Shown here: one piece after another, positions 53,718 to 63,583 of the stretch | Numbering within the stretch: the stretch's first letter is position 1 | Layout of the letters: each line of letters begins with the position of its first letter | Assembly: GCF_025947065.1 (NCBI RefSeq) | Contig: NZ_CP109994.1 | Coordinates: 2,108,001-2,172,000 of the forward strand | Length of the DNA stretch: 64,000 nt | Origin: Flavobacterium sp. N1736 | GTDB lineage: Bacteria; Bacteroidota; Bacteroidia; Flavobacteriales; Flavobacteriaceae | Direction: 5' to 3' | Program-made: the position numbers and the translations under genes | Notes under the pieces: generated by a model | Databases searched by the model: none | Seen by the model: the letters and a program-made list of their open reading frames with translations, nothing else | Told to the model about the DNA's origin: nothing

Positions 53718-55802
53718 TTATAAATTTATTTTTTGTGAAACCTCTTCTAATACCGAAATTTTATTCTGATAATATTTATAGGTCTCCAATTGAGCTCTAA
53801 ATGGGGCATGATGATTTCTTGCTTTATATTTATTATCTAATTTATAGGAATGATATCTCACTTTAACATTCCCTTTCCATCCTATATCAAAATTGTCAAC
53901 GAGTTCTTTTTTGATTTCAAGGTCGTAAATTGGACAGGTTACCTCAACTCGTCCATCAAGATTTCTTGTCATAAAATCAGCAGAAGAAATATAAACTTCT
54001 GTTAATCCGGCATTTCCAAAAATATAAACTCTTGAATGTTCCAGATAATTATCGACAATACTTATGGCTTCGATATTTTCGCTCATTCCCGGAATTCCCG
54101 GAATCAACGAACAAATTCCTCTTACCTGAAGCTGGATTTTTACTCCGGCATTACTGGCTTCGTATAATTTATCGATCATTTTAAAATCAGATAAACTATT
54201 CATTTTAAGCTTTATATGTGTTTTTCTACCTGCCAATGCGTGCAGAATTTCACGATCGATCAGTTTAATAAATTTACTTCTTGTATAATGCGGAGACACT
54301 ATTAAATGTTTGTATCTGTGCACTCTGTAATTGATGTCAAAAAATTCAAAGATTTTAGAAATGTCTTTCAAAATTCCCTGATTACAGGTAAAAAGTGTCA
54401 CATCGGTATAAATTTTTGCTGTCGATTCGTTGAAATTTCCCGTCGAAATAAATCCGTAACGACGACTTTTACCTTCTTCTGTTCTTTCGATAACACATAT
54501 TTTACTGTGTACTTTTAAGCCTTTGATTCCAAATATCAATTCGATTCCTTCGGTTTGCATTTGTTCTGCATACGAAATATTCGAAGCTTCATCAAAACGC
54601 GCCTGAAGTTCGATTTGAACGGTCACTTTTTTACCGTTTTTTGCTGCATTTATCAATGAACTGATAATTTGCGAATTTTTAGCCAAACGATACAAGGTAA
54701 TTTTAATACTTGTTACTTTTGGATCTAATGCCGCTTCTCGTAAAAACTTTGTTAAGTATGAGAAAGACTGATATGGAGCGTTTAATAAATAATCTTTTTT
54801 ACTGATTTTTTCCAGAATACTTCCGCCTAAACTCAAACCGGGAATTGGCAGCGGATCATTGGTTTTATACAATAAATCGTATCTTCCTAAATTTGGAAAA
54901 TTCATATAATCACGTCGATTATGATATCTTCCTCCGGGAATTATACTGTCTGTTTCTACAATTTTCATTTTATCAAGAAAGAAACGCAATGTGTCTTCTT
55001 CGATTAAACTATCGTAAATAAAACGAACGGGCTCACCTATTCTTCGATCTTTTACTGATGTGGCGATTTTTTCGAGCATACTTTTGCTCAAATCACTATC
55101 AATATCCAATTGCGCATCTCGCGTAATTTTGATCATATGCGCCGTAACGCTTTTATAATCGAAAATATTGAAAATGTTTTTCAGATTATGGCGAATCACG
55201 TCATCAATTAAAATAACATAATGTTTATCATCATGAGAAGGCAAAACAACGAATCTGTTTATGGTTTTTGGGATTTCGATAACGGCGTATCGAACCTCAT
55301 CATTTGTATTCATCTCTAATCGAACAGCCAAATACCCTAAAGTATCTTTAAGAATAGGAAATTCAGCAAGATCATTCAAGATAATCGTGACTAATTCCGG
55401 ACTTAATCTTTGCGTAAAAAAGTCTTTCAGGAATTTATCCTGCTCTATTGTAATTTGATCTTCGTTTATAATAAAGATATTTTCGGCTTCGAGTTCAGAT
55501 TCTATATTTCCTAAAATACGTAAACTTTCAGATTGCTGCTGAATTACAATTTCGGTAATATCCTTAATTAATTGGTGTGCCGAAACGCCGCCTAAATATT
55601 TTTCGCCTGAAATTCCAGAAAGACTCAATCTGCGGATTGCGGCATAACGAACTCTGAAAAATTCATCTAAATTGTTCGAAAAAATTCCAACAAAACGCAA
55701 CCTGTCTAAAAGTGGCACTGTATTATCTGCTGCTTCCTGAAGCACTCTTGCATTAAACGCTAACCAACTTTTTTCTCTATCGATATATTTCTGCTCGTAC
55801 AC
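53718..55802 (-). CDS. ppk1: Polyphosphate kinase 1
   Basis: 694 aa, normal for PPK1, which makes long polyphosphate from ATP. The N-terminal part starts YIDREKSWLAFNARVLQEA; the autophosphorylated His is in LKVHSKICVIER, with GFISTGNFNEST following, and the second His-containing catalytic motif is LEHSRVYIFGN. Fourth-domain region ends with YKARNHHAPFRAQLET. It is 5 bp after sixA in the same direction. Confidence 0.96.
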   Translation of the reverse strand: MYEQKYIDREKSWLAFNARVLQEAADNTVPLLDRLRFVGIFSNNLDEFFRVRYAAIRRLSLSGISGEKYLGGVSAHQLIKDITEIVIQQQSESLRILGNIESELEAENIFIINEDQITIEQDKFLKDFFTQRLSPELVTIILNDLAEFPILKDTLGYLAVRLEMNTNDEVRYAVIEIPKTINRFVVLPSHDDKHYVILIDDVIRHNLKNIFNIFDYKSVTAHMIKITRDAQLDIDSDLSKSMLEKIATSVKDRRIGEPVRFIYDSLIEEDTLRFFLDKMKIVETDSIIPGGRYHNRRDYMNFPNLGRYDLLYKTNDPLPIPGLSLGGSILEKISKKDYLLNAPYQSFSYLTKFLREAALDPKVTSIKITLYRLAKNSQIISSLINAAKNGKKVTVQIELQARFDEASNISYAEQMQTEGIELIFGIKGLKVHSKICVIERTEEGKSRRYGFISTGNFNESTAKIYTDVTLFTCNQGILKDISKIFEFFDINYRVHRYKHLIVSPHYTRSKFIKLIDREILHALAGRKTHIKLKMNSLSDFKMIDKLYEASNAGVKIQLQVRGICSLIPGIPGMSENIEAISIVDNYLEHSRVYIFGNAGLTEVYISSADFMTRNLDGRVEVTCPIYDLEIKKELVDNFDIGWKGNVKVRYHSYKLDNKYKARNHHAPFRAQLETYKYYQNKISVLEEVSQKINL

Positions 55803-55807
55803 TTTAT

Positions 55808-56293
55808 TTATTTTAAATCTTTGGGGAAAATTGTTTTTTGTGTCTTGCCTTTATGAATTGCATCCCAGGCTTCGGTATCAAATTTAAGCGATACAAATCC
55901 TGAAGTAGGTACATTTTCTATAAAAACATCCCCAAATTTATTAACAAAATTTGTAATAGCCTCATTATGTCCAAAAAGAATAACGCTTTCGAAACTATTA
56001 TCACAAGATTTAATAACTTTTTCGAGTTGTTTATCATCAAAAGTATAAAGATCGTCTTTATAAACAATGCTTTCTATGGGATAGGATATGTTTTGAGCAA
56101 AGATAAGTGCTGTTTCAGATGCACGAGCCGCAGTGCTGCTCCATATTATATAGGTTTTAGGAAGATATTTTGCAATATGGGTCGACACTTCATGAGCATC
56201 TAAAATTCCTCTTTTCATTAATGGCCTGTCAAAATCCTTTAAAGGCGCTTCCCAACTTGATTTGGCGTGTCGTATTAAAATTAAATTTTTCAT
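55808..56293 (-). CDS. sixA: SixA-like histidine phosphatase
   Basis: 161 aa. The catalytic RHAK motif (LILIRHAKSSW, His9) and second His in FGHNEAI mark a short histidine-phosphatase domain. E. coli SixA removes phosphate from His residues (for example of the phosphotransferase or ArcB systems). First gene of the polyphosphate unit; its target here is unknown. Confidence 0.9.
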   Translation of the reverse strand: MKNLILIRHAKSSWEAPLKDFDRPLMKRGILDAHEVSTHIAKYLPKTYIIWSSTAARASETALIFAQNISYPIESIVYKDDLYTFDDKQLEKVIKSCDNSFESVILFGHNEAITNFVNKFGDVFIENVPTSGFVSLKFDTEAWDAIHKGKTQKTIFPKDLK

Positions 56294-56739
56294 AAATAGA
56301 AGGGTTTAGAAACGTCAAAATTGAAGTTGCTTTTTTATTGAAGTTCTAATTTACAAAAGAAATTGTAATAGTCCTCCTTTTTTTAATTCTGTTAACATTT
56401 GAAGAAAATTTTAACAAGAATTTAAATTGCTGAAAAGTCAAAATTTCCAAAATTATCAAAATTATCATTTTAACAAATTATGTACTTCATCTAACAAACC
56501 CATCATTTCGTCGATTTAATTATCATTCCTAAAAAATTAACTAAATATCTGATTATTAGTTATTTATGATATTTATTTTTTTCTCTTTTAACACAAAAAA
56601 GTAAAAAATTCGTACAATTTTATTTGTTACAAATGACATAAAAAATTGCATTTTTTACCATTATTTAACAAAAAAAGAACATTTCAACGAGTTTTTAGGT
56701 TAGTTGCAGATAAAAAAAATCAAAAAATGATTGCCTATA
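56294..56739. other. AT-rich spacer upstream of adhesin cluster
   Basis: About 450 bp with long A/T runs and no gene, repeat or RNA fold that I can see. It separates the sixA start from the plus-strand adhesin genes and probably holds both promoters. Confidence 0.5.
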
Positions 56740-56747
56740 TAACTTTG
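56740..56747 (+). promoter_or_regulatory. -7 promoter element, adhesin cluster
   Basis: TAACTTTG matches TAnnTTTG, 45 bp before the ATG at 56793. Confidence 0.5.
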
Positions 56748-56792
56748 ATTCTGTTAAAATATTAGAAATAATTCAAAACAAAATCTTTAGTT

Positions 56793-57344
56793 ATGAGAAC
56801 AAACTCTACTCTTCAAAAAGCCGTAAAATTTGTAAAAAATTGTAAGTCTATTTTTTCTTATAAAAAAAGAATCTTTCAAAAAAACATTTTTTCATTACTG
56901 TTTTGTTTACTCCTCAATATTTCATTTGCACAATCAGGTTCGTGCAGCGCAATTTTGGTTGTTGAAAATAACGGAAATATTAGAAGTACTCCTCTCGACG
57001 GAACTTATTACGCGATGGTTCTTACCAACAATGGAGCATCGACAGATACTTATGTCCTGAATTCTAAGAATATAAATTCTTCCTGCAGTAATAGTGACGA
57101 TAGCCCTGCAAGCGGCAACGTTGCAGTTAATGCTGAATTTATAGATTCTGAAAAAAATACCATTAGCGAAATAACATTAAATGCGGGGCAAAGCATAAAT
57201 TTCTACATACACATTGCAGTACCTATTGGCACTGCTGTAGAAAAATGGTCCTGCAATCAGATTACTGCGACTTCAAAAAACTGCAGCAATTATTCTGCTG
57301 AAACGGTTTTACACACTTACATCATTAATCCGGTTAATGATTAA
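56793..57344 (+). CDS. Small secreted protein before the adhesin gene
   Basis: 183 aa with a long N-terminal region (Lys-rich, residues 1-30) before a signal-peptide helix (NIFSLLFCLLLNISFAQ, cut near residue 47). The mature part is strand-rich with Cys (SGSCSAILVVENN; SSCSNSDDS; WSCNQITATSKNCSN) and looks like a single immunoglobulin-like/DUF11-type repeat. It lies 34 bp before the large adhesin gene and shares its transcript. Function unknown; perhaps an accessory surface component. Confidence 0.75.
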   Translation: MRTNSTLQKAVKFVKNCKSIFSYKKRIFQKNIFSLLFCLLLNISFAQSGSCSAILVVENNGNIRSTPLDGTYYAMVLTNNGASTDTYVLNSKNINSSCSNSDDSPASGNVAVNAEFIDSEKNTISEITLNAGQSINFYIHIAVPIGTAVEKWSCNQITATSKNCSNYSAETVLHTYIINPVND

Positions 57345-57378
57345 CTCTATTTCAGGTATTCCCTTAAAATAATTTAAA

Positions 57379-60300
57379 ATGGAAAAAACTCTACTCTCTT
57401 TCAGCAATTATTTTCATGATATAAAAAAAATACATTTTGTTTTTGTATTACTTATATCATCTTCATTAGGGTTGGCGCAAACGATAACAACCAATAAAAC
57501 GGTTACTGCAAATGCGGGTAATTGTGGCATTGTGAATGTAAAAGTAGACATTACAGGCGCTAATCCTGTTACTCGAAATTCTGATGTGATTTTAGTTATT
57601 GATGTTTCCGGAAGTATGGGAAACACGATTTCCGGCGATACAAAAACATCTATGGATTATGCTAAATTGGCGGCGAAATCATTTATTACACAGGCATCTG
57701 CAAATACAAATAACCGAATTGCTATTGTATCGTATACTACAAATGCTAAGCTTGAACTGGGTTTAACGTATTTGAATGCGGCGGGTGTTACGACATTAAA
57801 TGCTAAAATTAATGCGCTGACGGCAACAAATAATACGAATATTCAGGATGGAATTGTAAAAGCAGAAACGGAACTGGAAACCAATGGGCGTTTTGACTGC
57901 AGTACTTCAAGAGGCATTATTTTACTTACGGATGGTGTTGCAAACAGAACCGGAAGTGTTGGAAATACAACAAGCTGTAATACTGTAAGCACTTCTTCAG
58001 TTTGTGTTACAAGTGCTATTACGGCTGCAACGAATGCTAAAACTACGGTAAAAAGCAGTGTAACTTACAACAATCAGATTTTTTCTGTTGGTTTATTTGG
58101 GGGAATTCCGGGGAATATTAGTACTGTTGGAAGTGACCAGTATGTAGCAAAATATACTTTGGATGGCATTCAGGGAAGTGCTGCGTATATCACGCAAAGC
58201 GCTGCAAATTTAACTGCAATTTACAATCAGATTGCGACTCAAATTTCGTGGGTTGCGCAGAGTTTAATCGAAAAAGAAACTGTGATTCCGGGATTTACTG
58301 TGGGATCAATTTCGGTTAGCAAAGGAACAACTTCAGTATCTGGACAAGTAATTACGTGGAATACCGATTTTTTGAATTCTGAAACCATTACTTTAAATTA
58401 TCAATTAACACCAACCGGAAGTGCCTGCGGAAATCAAACAGTAAGTACATCTAGTTTTAATTATCAGAATACATCATGTTCCGCTGATTCAAAAACAATT
58501 ACAAGTCCGGGTTATTTTGTGCCTTGCCTGCCATTAATAACCGGAGTTCTAAGCGCCTGCGGATCTACAACATTAACCGCAAGTACAAATGCGGCTTCTC
58601 CAACTTATACTTGGTACAAAGACAATGTTGAAATAACAGGACAAACGGCTTCAACACTTATTGCAACAGCAAGTGGAGCTTATACCGTAAAAGTTAAAAA
58701 CGGCAATACAAATTGTGAATTAACTTCTGCAGTTTCAACCGTAACGATTAGTCCGGCGGCGGCTCTTGTCGCGCCCGATAATGCTACAATATCCGGATGC
58801 AGTACAGCCGCGATTACAGGATTAGCATATAAAACAACTGATACTGCAATTACTCTCGCACAATTAAATACGGCTGGTGGTTCTCTTGCAAATAGTGCAA
58901 GTTTGGGAAGTTATACAATATCATATTCTGATGTTGCATCAGGAACTTGCCCAACAATTGTAAACAGAACTTTTAAAGTTACAACCGGATGTGGAGTAAT
59001 AACAAAAACGCAAATTATTACAATTCAGGATACTGCTGCACCAACATGGACAACAACTGCAAATGCCTTAAACGTGACTTTGCAATGCAGTGATTCTGCC
59101 GGACTTTCTACGGTGCAAAATCAAGCGCCAACTGCAACTGATAATTGTGGAGGAACTATAACATATACCAAAGCCAGTGGAAATTTTGTTGCCGGTTCTT
59201 GCTCAAATTCTGGAACTTATACCAATACGTGGATTGCGAAAGATATTTGTTTGAATACTTCGACAACTTTTACGCAGGTAATTACTATTATTGATAATAC
59301 AACGCCAACTTGGACTACAACTGCAAATGCCTTAAATGTGACTTTGCAATGCAGTGATTCTGCCGGACTTTCGACAGCGCAAAATCAAGCGCCAACTGCA
59401 GTTGATAATTGCGGTGGAATTATAACATATACCAAAACCAGCGGAAATTTTGTTGCAGATTCTTGTGCAAATTCAGGAACTTATACCAATACCTGGGTTG
59501 CAAAAGATGTTTGTTTAAATACTTCGACAACTTTTACGCAAGTAATTACAATTATTGATAATACAGCGCCAACTTGGACAACAACTGCAAATGCCTTAAA
59601 CGTGACTTTGCAATGCAGTGATTTTGCCGGACTTTCGACAGCGCAAAACCAAACGCCAACTGCAACTGATAATTGTGGAGGAACTATAACATATACCAAA
59701 GCCAGTGGAAATTTTGTTGCCGGTTCTTGCTCAAATTCTGGAACTTATACCAATACGTGGATTGCGAAAGATATTTGTTTGAATACTTCGACAACTTTTA
59801 CGCAGGTAATTACTATTATTGATAATACAACGCCAACTTGGACTACACAAACTGCTTTTTTAAACAGAACTGTAGAATGCAGCGATTTATCTGCTTTGGC
59901 TTCCGCGCAAGCGTTATTTCCTATTGCTTCTGATTTATGTGATGGTGATGTTTCGAATATCGTAAAAACCAGCGGTCAGTTTGTGGCTTCGGGATCTTGT
60001 TCGAATGCGGGAACGTATACCAATACTTGGGTTGTTTCTGACGATTGCGGAAATATTTCGGATACTTTCACACAGATAATTACAATTGAAGATACTACAA
60101 AACCAACTTTTAGCGGAGATCTTCCAACAGATATTACCGTTTCTTGTGACGCCGTTCCTGAACCTGCCGAAATGCAGGCAACAGACAATTGCGATAGTAA
60201 TTTGCCAATTGTATTCTCTGAAATTAAAAGTGATATTGCGAATGGATGCAGTACAAATTATACTTTGACCCGTAAATGGACAACAAGCGATTGTAGTGGA

Positions 60301-63300
60301 AACACGCAGTTTTATGTTCAAATTATTACCGTAAAAGATACGACTCCGCCAACAGGTACTGCTCCGGCTGATGGGGCAGATTTACAAAATATTGCAGATA
60401 TTCCATTGGCAAACCCACAAGACATAAAAGATGCTGCCGATAATTGCAGTCAAAACATAAATATTACAATTAGCGATGCAAATAATGGCGCTTCGGGCTG
60501 CGAAGGAAATGCTTATATCCTGACCAGAACTTATACGCTGACAGATTGTGCAGGCAATAAAACAGATTTAATACAAACTTTTACTGTCGAAAATAAAGTA
60601 TTTGTTTCGGGAATTGCTTCTAATGTAACTTGTTTTGGCGGAAATAATGGTTCTATTTTAGTTACAAACAGTCCCGGTTCAACTGTTGTGATTACGAATG
60701 ACAAAAATGAGGTTGTTGGAAATTCTAATTTACCTGCCGGGATTTATACTTTAACAGCTTTGTCTGCTGTAAATAACGGAAATCAAACTTGTACAGCAAC
60801 TTCGATTGTAACGATAACTCAGCCAACATATACCGTAAAAATATCCGGACAAATTATAAATACAGATACAAATACGCCTATTGCAAATGTTCCGGTTACT
60901 TTAGTTCCGCAAGGCAATACAGCGGGACCAATTTTATTGCGGGTAACGGGTATTGATGGACTTTATAATTTTTCTGGTGTACCTGCAGGAAACTATTTAG
61001 TTCAGGTTCAGGATGCTAATTTAAATAGTGCTTATCAATTGTATCCTGTAACTTCGAGTTTGTTTTTTACTACTCTTGAAGATTGTATTATTCAGGAACA
61101 TAATTTCGAATATGGAAAATCGACCTTGCCCGTTTTAGGAGATTATGTTTGGTATGACACAAATGGCAATGGCATTCAGGATGAATGGTATGATGCTAAT
61201 AATGACAACATTGTAACGAAAAATATTCCGGATAGCGAAGGCGCAATTGATTACAGCCAATGGGAATGGATTGATTTTAATGGTGACGGAAGTTATACAG
61301 GAACACAAAATGTTGGTGAATTAAATGCCGGTGGTTTTGGAAATGCATTGAGTTCGAACGTTATTATTGACGGCTCAAATGGTTATCACGCAGAAGTAAT
61401 TGTAGGTATTGAAGGATTTTGGAGAAACAGACCTGAAACTGCAAATCCGTATGGAGATTATACCATTAAACTGGTAAGAGATTCTAATTTTGATACTGTG
61501 GCAGCTTCTTTAGGAGCAACGAATCTGGTAAAAGAACTTCCTTCGGCTACAGCCAAAAAAATAACTTCGAAAACCGGAAAAACACAATTACACACTGTTT
61601 GTCAAACCACTACAAACTCCGCAATAATTGTAACTGTAACGCCTCAGGATTTGGTTCATTTGGATGCTGATTTTGGTGTAAACTGCAAAGTTTATGCTGA
61701 TATTGTTGCTAATGATGATAGCGCCGGACCAATTGCAGGTGTAAATCATACGACGCAAAATGTGCTGAATATATTACCAAACGATACGCTTGAAGGAGTT
61801 GTTGTAACTGCTTCAGACGTGATTATTACGACTGTAACACCAAATGCGTTTTTACAATTAAACGCCGATGGTTCTGTCGATGTTTTACCAAATGCTCCAG
61901 TAGGTATACTCACATTAGTATATCAAATTTGCGAAGCTGATCAAATTTCAAACTGTGATACAGCAACTGTAACGGTTACGATTGTAGCTCCGGTTATCAC
62001 GATTACCGCAACTTCTATTTGTGTTAATGACGTTCCGTATATTGATTATGTTGTAACTCCGGTAAATTTTACTCCCGTAAATGGCGTAACAATCTCCTGG
62101 ACAAATAGTGGTAACAACGTTATAAGCACTACAACAGATTTATCTTTGAGCGGCAGAGTCTTATGGCCGGGCGCTGTTGTAGATCAAGCCGGTAACGGAA
62201 TTGACTGGCCGGGCTGGATTTTCGAAAATAATAAATGGATTCAGGGCAGCGACGGATTTGAAACACTTCGTCCAACGGCGACATTAGCAATCTCTGTGAA
62301 TCCAACTCAAACTATTACAATAAATTATCCTCCGGCAGATCCTTATTGTATTGCAAGACCAACATTTGCAATTGTGGCAAATGATGATGTCGCAGGACCA
62401 ATTAATGGAATTACAGGCGGAACTAATGTCTTAAATGTTTATAATAATGATACATTAAATGGCTCAACAGTTAATCCAAATGATGTAACTCTTACAATTG
62501 TAACACAAGATCCTAAAGGAATTTTGACTTTAAATGCTGACGGATCTGTAAATATTCCCGCAAATACACCCGCAGGAACTTATACATTGACGTATCAAAT
62601 TTGTGAAAAGGCTGATTTTGGAAACTGCGACACCGCAACGGTAACCATTACTGTATCTTCTTCTGCAATTATGGCGAACGACGATGTTTATGCCAATATA
62701 AGCTGTAACACTTTTGGGCTTGTTGGAAATGTTTTAACCAATGATCTTCTCAATCAAACTGCGGTTACGTTACAGCTCGTAAACTTTATGTTAGTAAATA
62801 ATAACTCCGATAAAACAGATGCAAATATTAAGATTGATGCTTTGGGTAATGTAAATGTTTCGGGCTTAACTCCTGCCGGAACTTACACGTATAATTATCA
62901 AATTTGCGAGAAACTAAATCCTGATAATTGCGATACAGGATTGGTTACTATTACGGTTCTTCCTAACGGAATTACAAATATTTCCGGCGAGGCTTGCGCC
63001 GATGACTCAAGCCTTATTGATTTAACAACTTTATTACCGGCAAATACGCCAGCAACCGGAACGTGGATTGATCAAAATAACAGCAATGCATTGCAGGGAA
63101 ATATTTTGAATCCTCTTGGTTTGGCATTGGGAAATTATGTATTTGAATATCAAATTGCAGATCAAAATTGCCCTAAAAGTATTGTGCTAACTATGGAAAT
63201 TAACGATGACTGCAAAGTATTGGCGTGTGGAAATGTTATCATACACAATGCTTTTTCGCCAAACGGAGACGGAATAAATGATTTCTTTAAAATTGACAAT

Positions 63301-63555
63301 ATTGATGACACAACATGTTATCCCGAAAATACAGTCGAAATCTATAACCGCTGGGGAATATTAGTATTTGAAACTTCTAATTACAACAATACTACTAATG
63401 CATTTGACGGAACTTCCAGAGGCAGAACAACCGTTAAACAATCTGACGGGCTGCCAACCGGAACTTATTTTTATATCGTGAATTATAAATCCTTAGACGG
63501 AAATAATACAATTCAATCGAATAAAAAAGACGGCTTTTTATATTTATCGAAGTAA
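57379..63555 (+). CDS. Giant surface adhesin with vWA, 88-aa repeats, SdrD-like B and gliding-type CTD
   Basis: 2058 aa. Signal peptide (1-34, ending LGLAQ); vWA domain about 70-300 with a full MIDAS motif DVSGSMG and LLTDGVA; an Ig/PKD region about 380-460; three tandem 88-aa repeats (551-638, 639-726, 727-814), a fourth variant to about 905 and two divergent HYR-like units after; an SdrD B-like/carboxypeptidase-regulatory domain at about 1153-1235; a Ca-binding-type B domain (VLGDYVWYDTNGNGIQD, about 1247); three ANDD-type cadherin-like repeats; and a gliding-motility/T9SS type B sorting domain at about 1950-2058 (HNAFSPNGDGINDFFKI). It should be exported by T9SS and held on the surface by the PorP/SprF partner downstream, for adhesion or gliding. 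Confidence 0.92.
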   Translation: MEKTLLSFSNYFHDIKKIHFVFVLLISSSLGLAQTITTNKTVTANAGNCGIVNVKVDITGANPVTRNSDVILVIDVSGSMGNTISGDTKTSMDYAKLAAKSFITQASANTNNRIAIVSYTTNAKLELGLTYLNAAGVTTLNAKINALTATNNTNIQDGIVKAETELETNGRFDCSTSRGIILLTDGVANRTGSVGNTTSCNTVSTSSVCVTSAITAATNAKTTVKSSVTYNNQIFSVGLFGGIPGNISTVGSDQYVAKYTLDGIQGSAAYITQSAANLTAIYNQIATQISWVAQSLIEKETVIPGFTVGSISVSKGTTSVSGQVITWNTDFLNSETITLNYQLTPTGSACGNQTVSTSSFNYQNTSCSADSKTITSPGYFVPCLPLITGVLSACGSTTLTASTNAASPTYTWYKDNVEITGQTASTLIATASGAYTVKVKNGNTNCELTSAVSTVTISPAAALVAPDNATISGCSTAAITGLAYKTTDTAITLAQLNTAGGSLANSASLGSYTISYSDVASGTCPTIVNRTFKVTTGCGVITKTQIITIQDTAAPTWTTTANALNVTLQCSDSAGLSTVQNQAPTATDNCGGTITYTKASGNFVAGSCSNSGTYTNTWIAKDICLNTSTTFTQVITIIDNTTPTWTTTANALNVTLQCSDSAGLSTAQNQAPTAVDNCGGIITYTKTSGNFVADSCANSGTYTNTWVAKDVCLNTSTTFTQVITIIDNTAPTWTTTANALNVTLQCSDFAGLSTAQNQTPTATDNCGGTITYTKASGNFVAGSCSNSGTYTNTWIAKDICLNTSTTFTQVITIIDNTTPTWTTQTAFLNRTVECSDLSALASAQALFPIASDLCDGDVSNIVKTSGQFVASGSCSNAGTYTNTWVVSDDCGNISDTFTQIITIEDTTKPTFSGDLPTDITVSCDAVPEPAEMQATDNCDSNLPIVFSEIKSDIANGCSTNYTLTRKWTTSDCSGNTQFYVQIITVKDTTPPTGTAPADGADLQNIADIPLANPQDIKDAADNCSQNINITISDANNGASGCEGNAYILTRTYTLTDCAGNKTDLIQTFTVENKVFVSGIASNVTCFGGNNGSILVTNSPGSTVVITNDKNEVVGNSNLPAGIYTLTALSAVNNGNQTCTATSIVTITQPTYTVKISGQIINTDTNTPIANVPVTLVPQGNTAGPILLRVTGIDGLYNFSGVPAGNYLVQVQDANLNSAYQLYPVTSSLFFTTLEDCIIQEHNFEYGKSTLPVLGDYVWYDTNGNGIQDEWYDANNDNIVTKNIPDSEGAIDYSQWEWIDFNGDGSYTGTQNVGELNAGGFGNALSSNVIIDGSNGYHAEVIVGIEGFWRNRPETANPYGDYTIKLVRDSNFDTVAASLGATNLVKELPSATAKKITSKTGKTQLHTVCQTTTNSAIIVTVTPQDLVHLDADFGVNCKVYADIVANDDSAGPIAGVNHTTQNVLNILPNDTLEGVVVTASDVIITTVTPNAFLQLNADGSVDVLPNAPVGILTLVYQICEADQISNCDTATVTVTIVAPVITITATSICVNDVPYIDYVVTPVNFTPVNGVTISWTNSGNNVISTTTDLSLSGRVLWPGAVVDQAGNGIDWPGWIFENNKWIQGSDGFETLRPTATLAISVNPTQTITINYPPADPYCIARPTFAIVANDDVAGPINGITGGTNVLNVYNNDTLNGSTVNPNDVTLTIVTQDPKGILTLNADGSVNIPANTPAGTYTLTYQICEKADFGNCDTATVTITVSSSAIMANDDVYANISCNTFGLVGNVLTNDLLNQTAVTLQLVNFMLVNNNSDKTDANIKIDALGNVNVSGLTPAGTYTYNYQICEKLNPDNCDTGLVTITVLPNGITNISGEACADDSSLIDLTTLLPANTPATGTWIDQNNSNALQGNILNPLGLALGNYVFEYQIADQNCPKSIVLTMEINDDCKVLACGNVIIHNAFSPNGDGINDFFKIDNIDDTTCYPENTVEIYNRWGILVFETSNYNNTTNAFDGTSRGRTTVKQSDGLPTGTYFYIVNYKSLDGNNTIQSNKKDGFLYLSK
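59029..59820 (+). repeat. Three 264-bp tandem repeats inside the adhesin gene
   Basis: Units 59029-59292, 59293-59556 and 59557-59820 encode 88 aa each. Units 1 and 3 agree almost base for base over their final 180 bp, while unit 2 carries several silent and coding changes there. Each encodes LQCSDSAGL or variant, DNCGG and an SGTYTNTW end. Confidence 0.9.
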
Positions 63556-63583
63556 TCAATAGTAATACTAAAAAACATCTACT

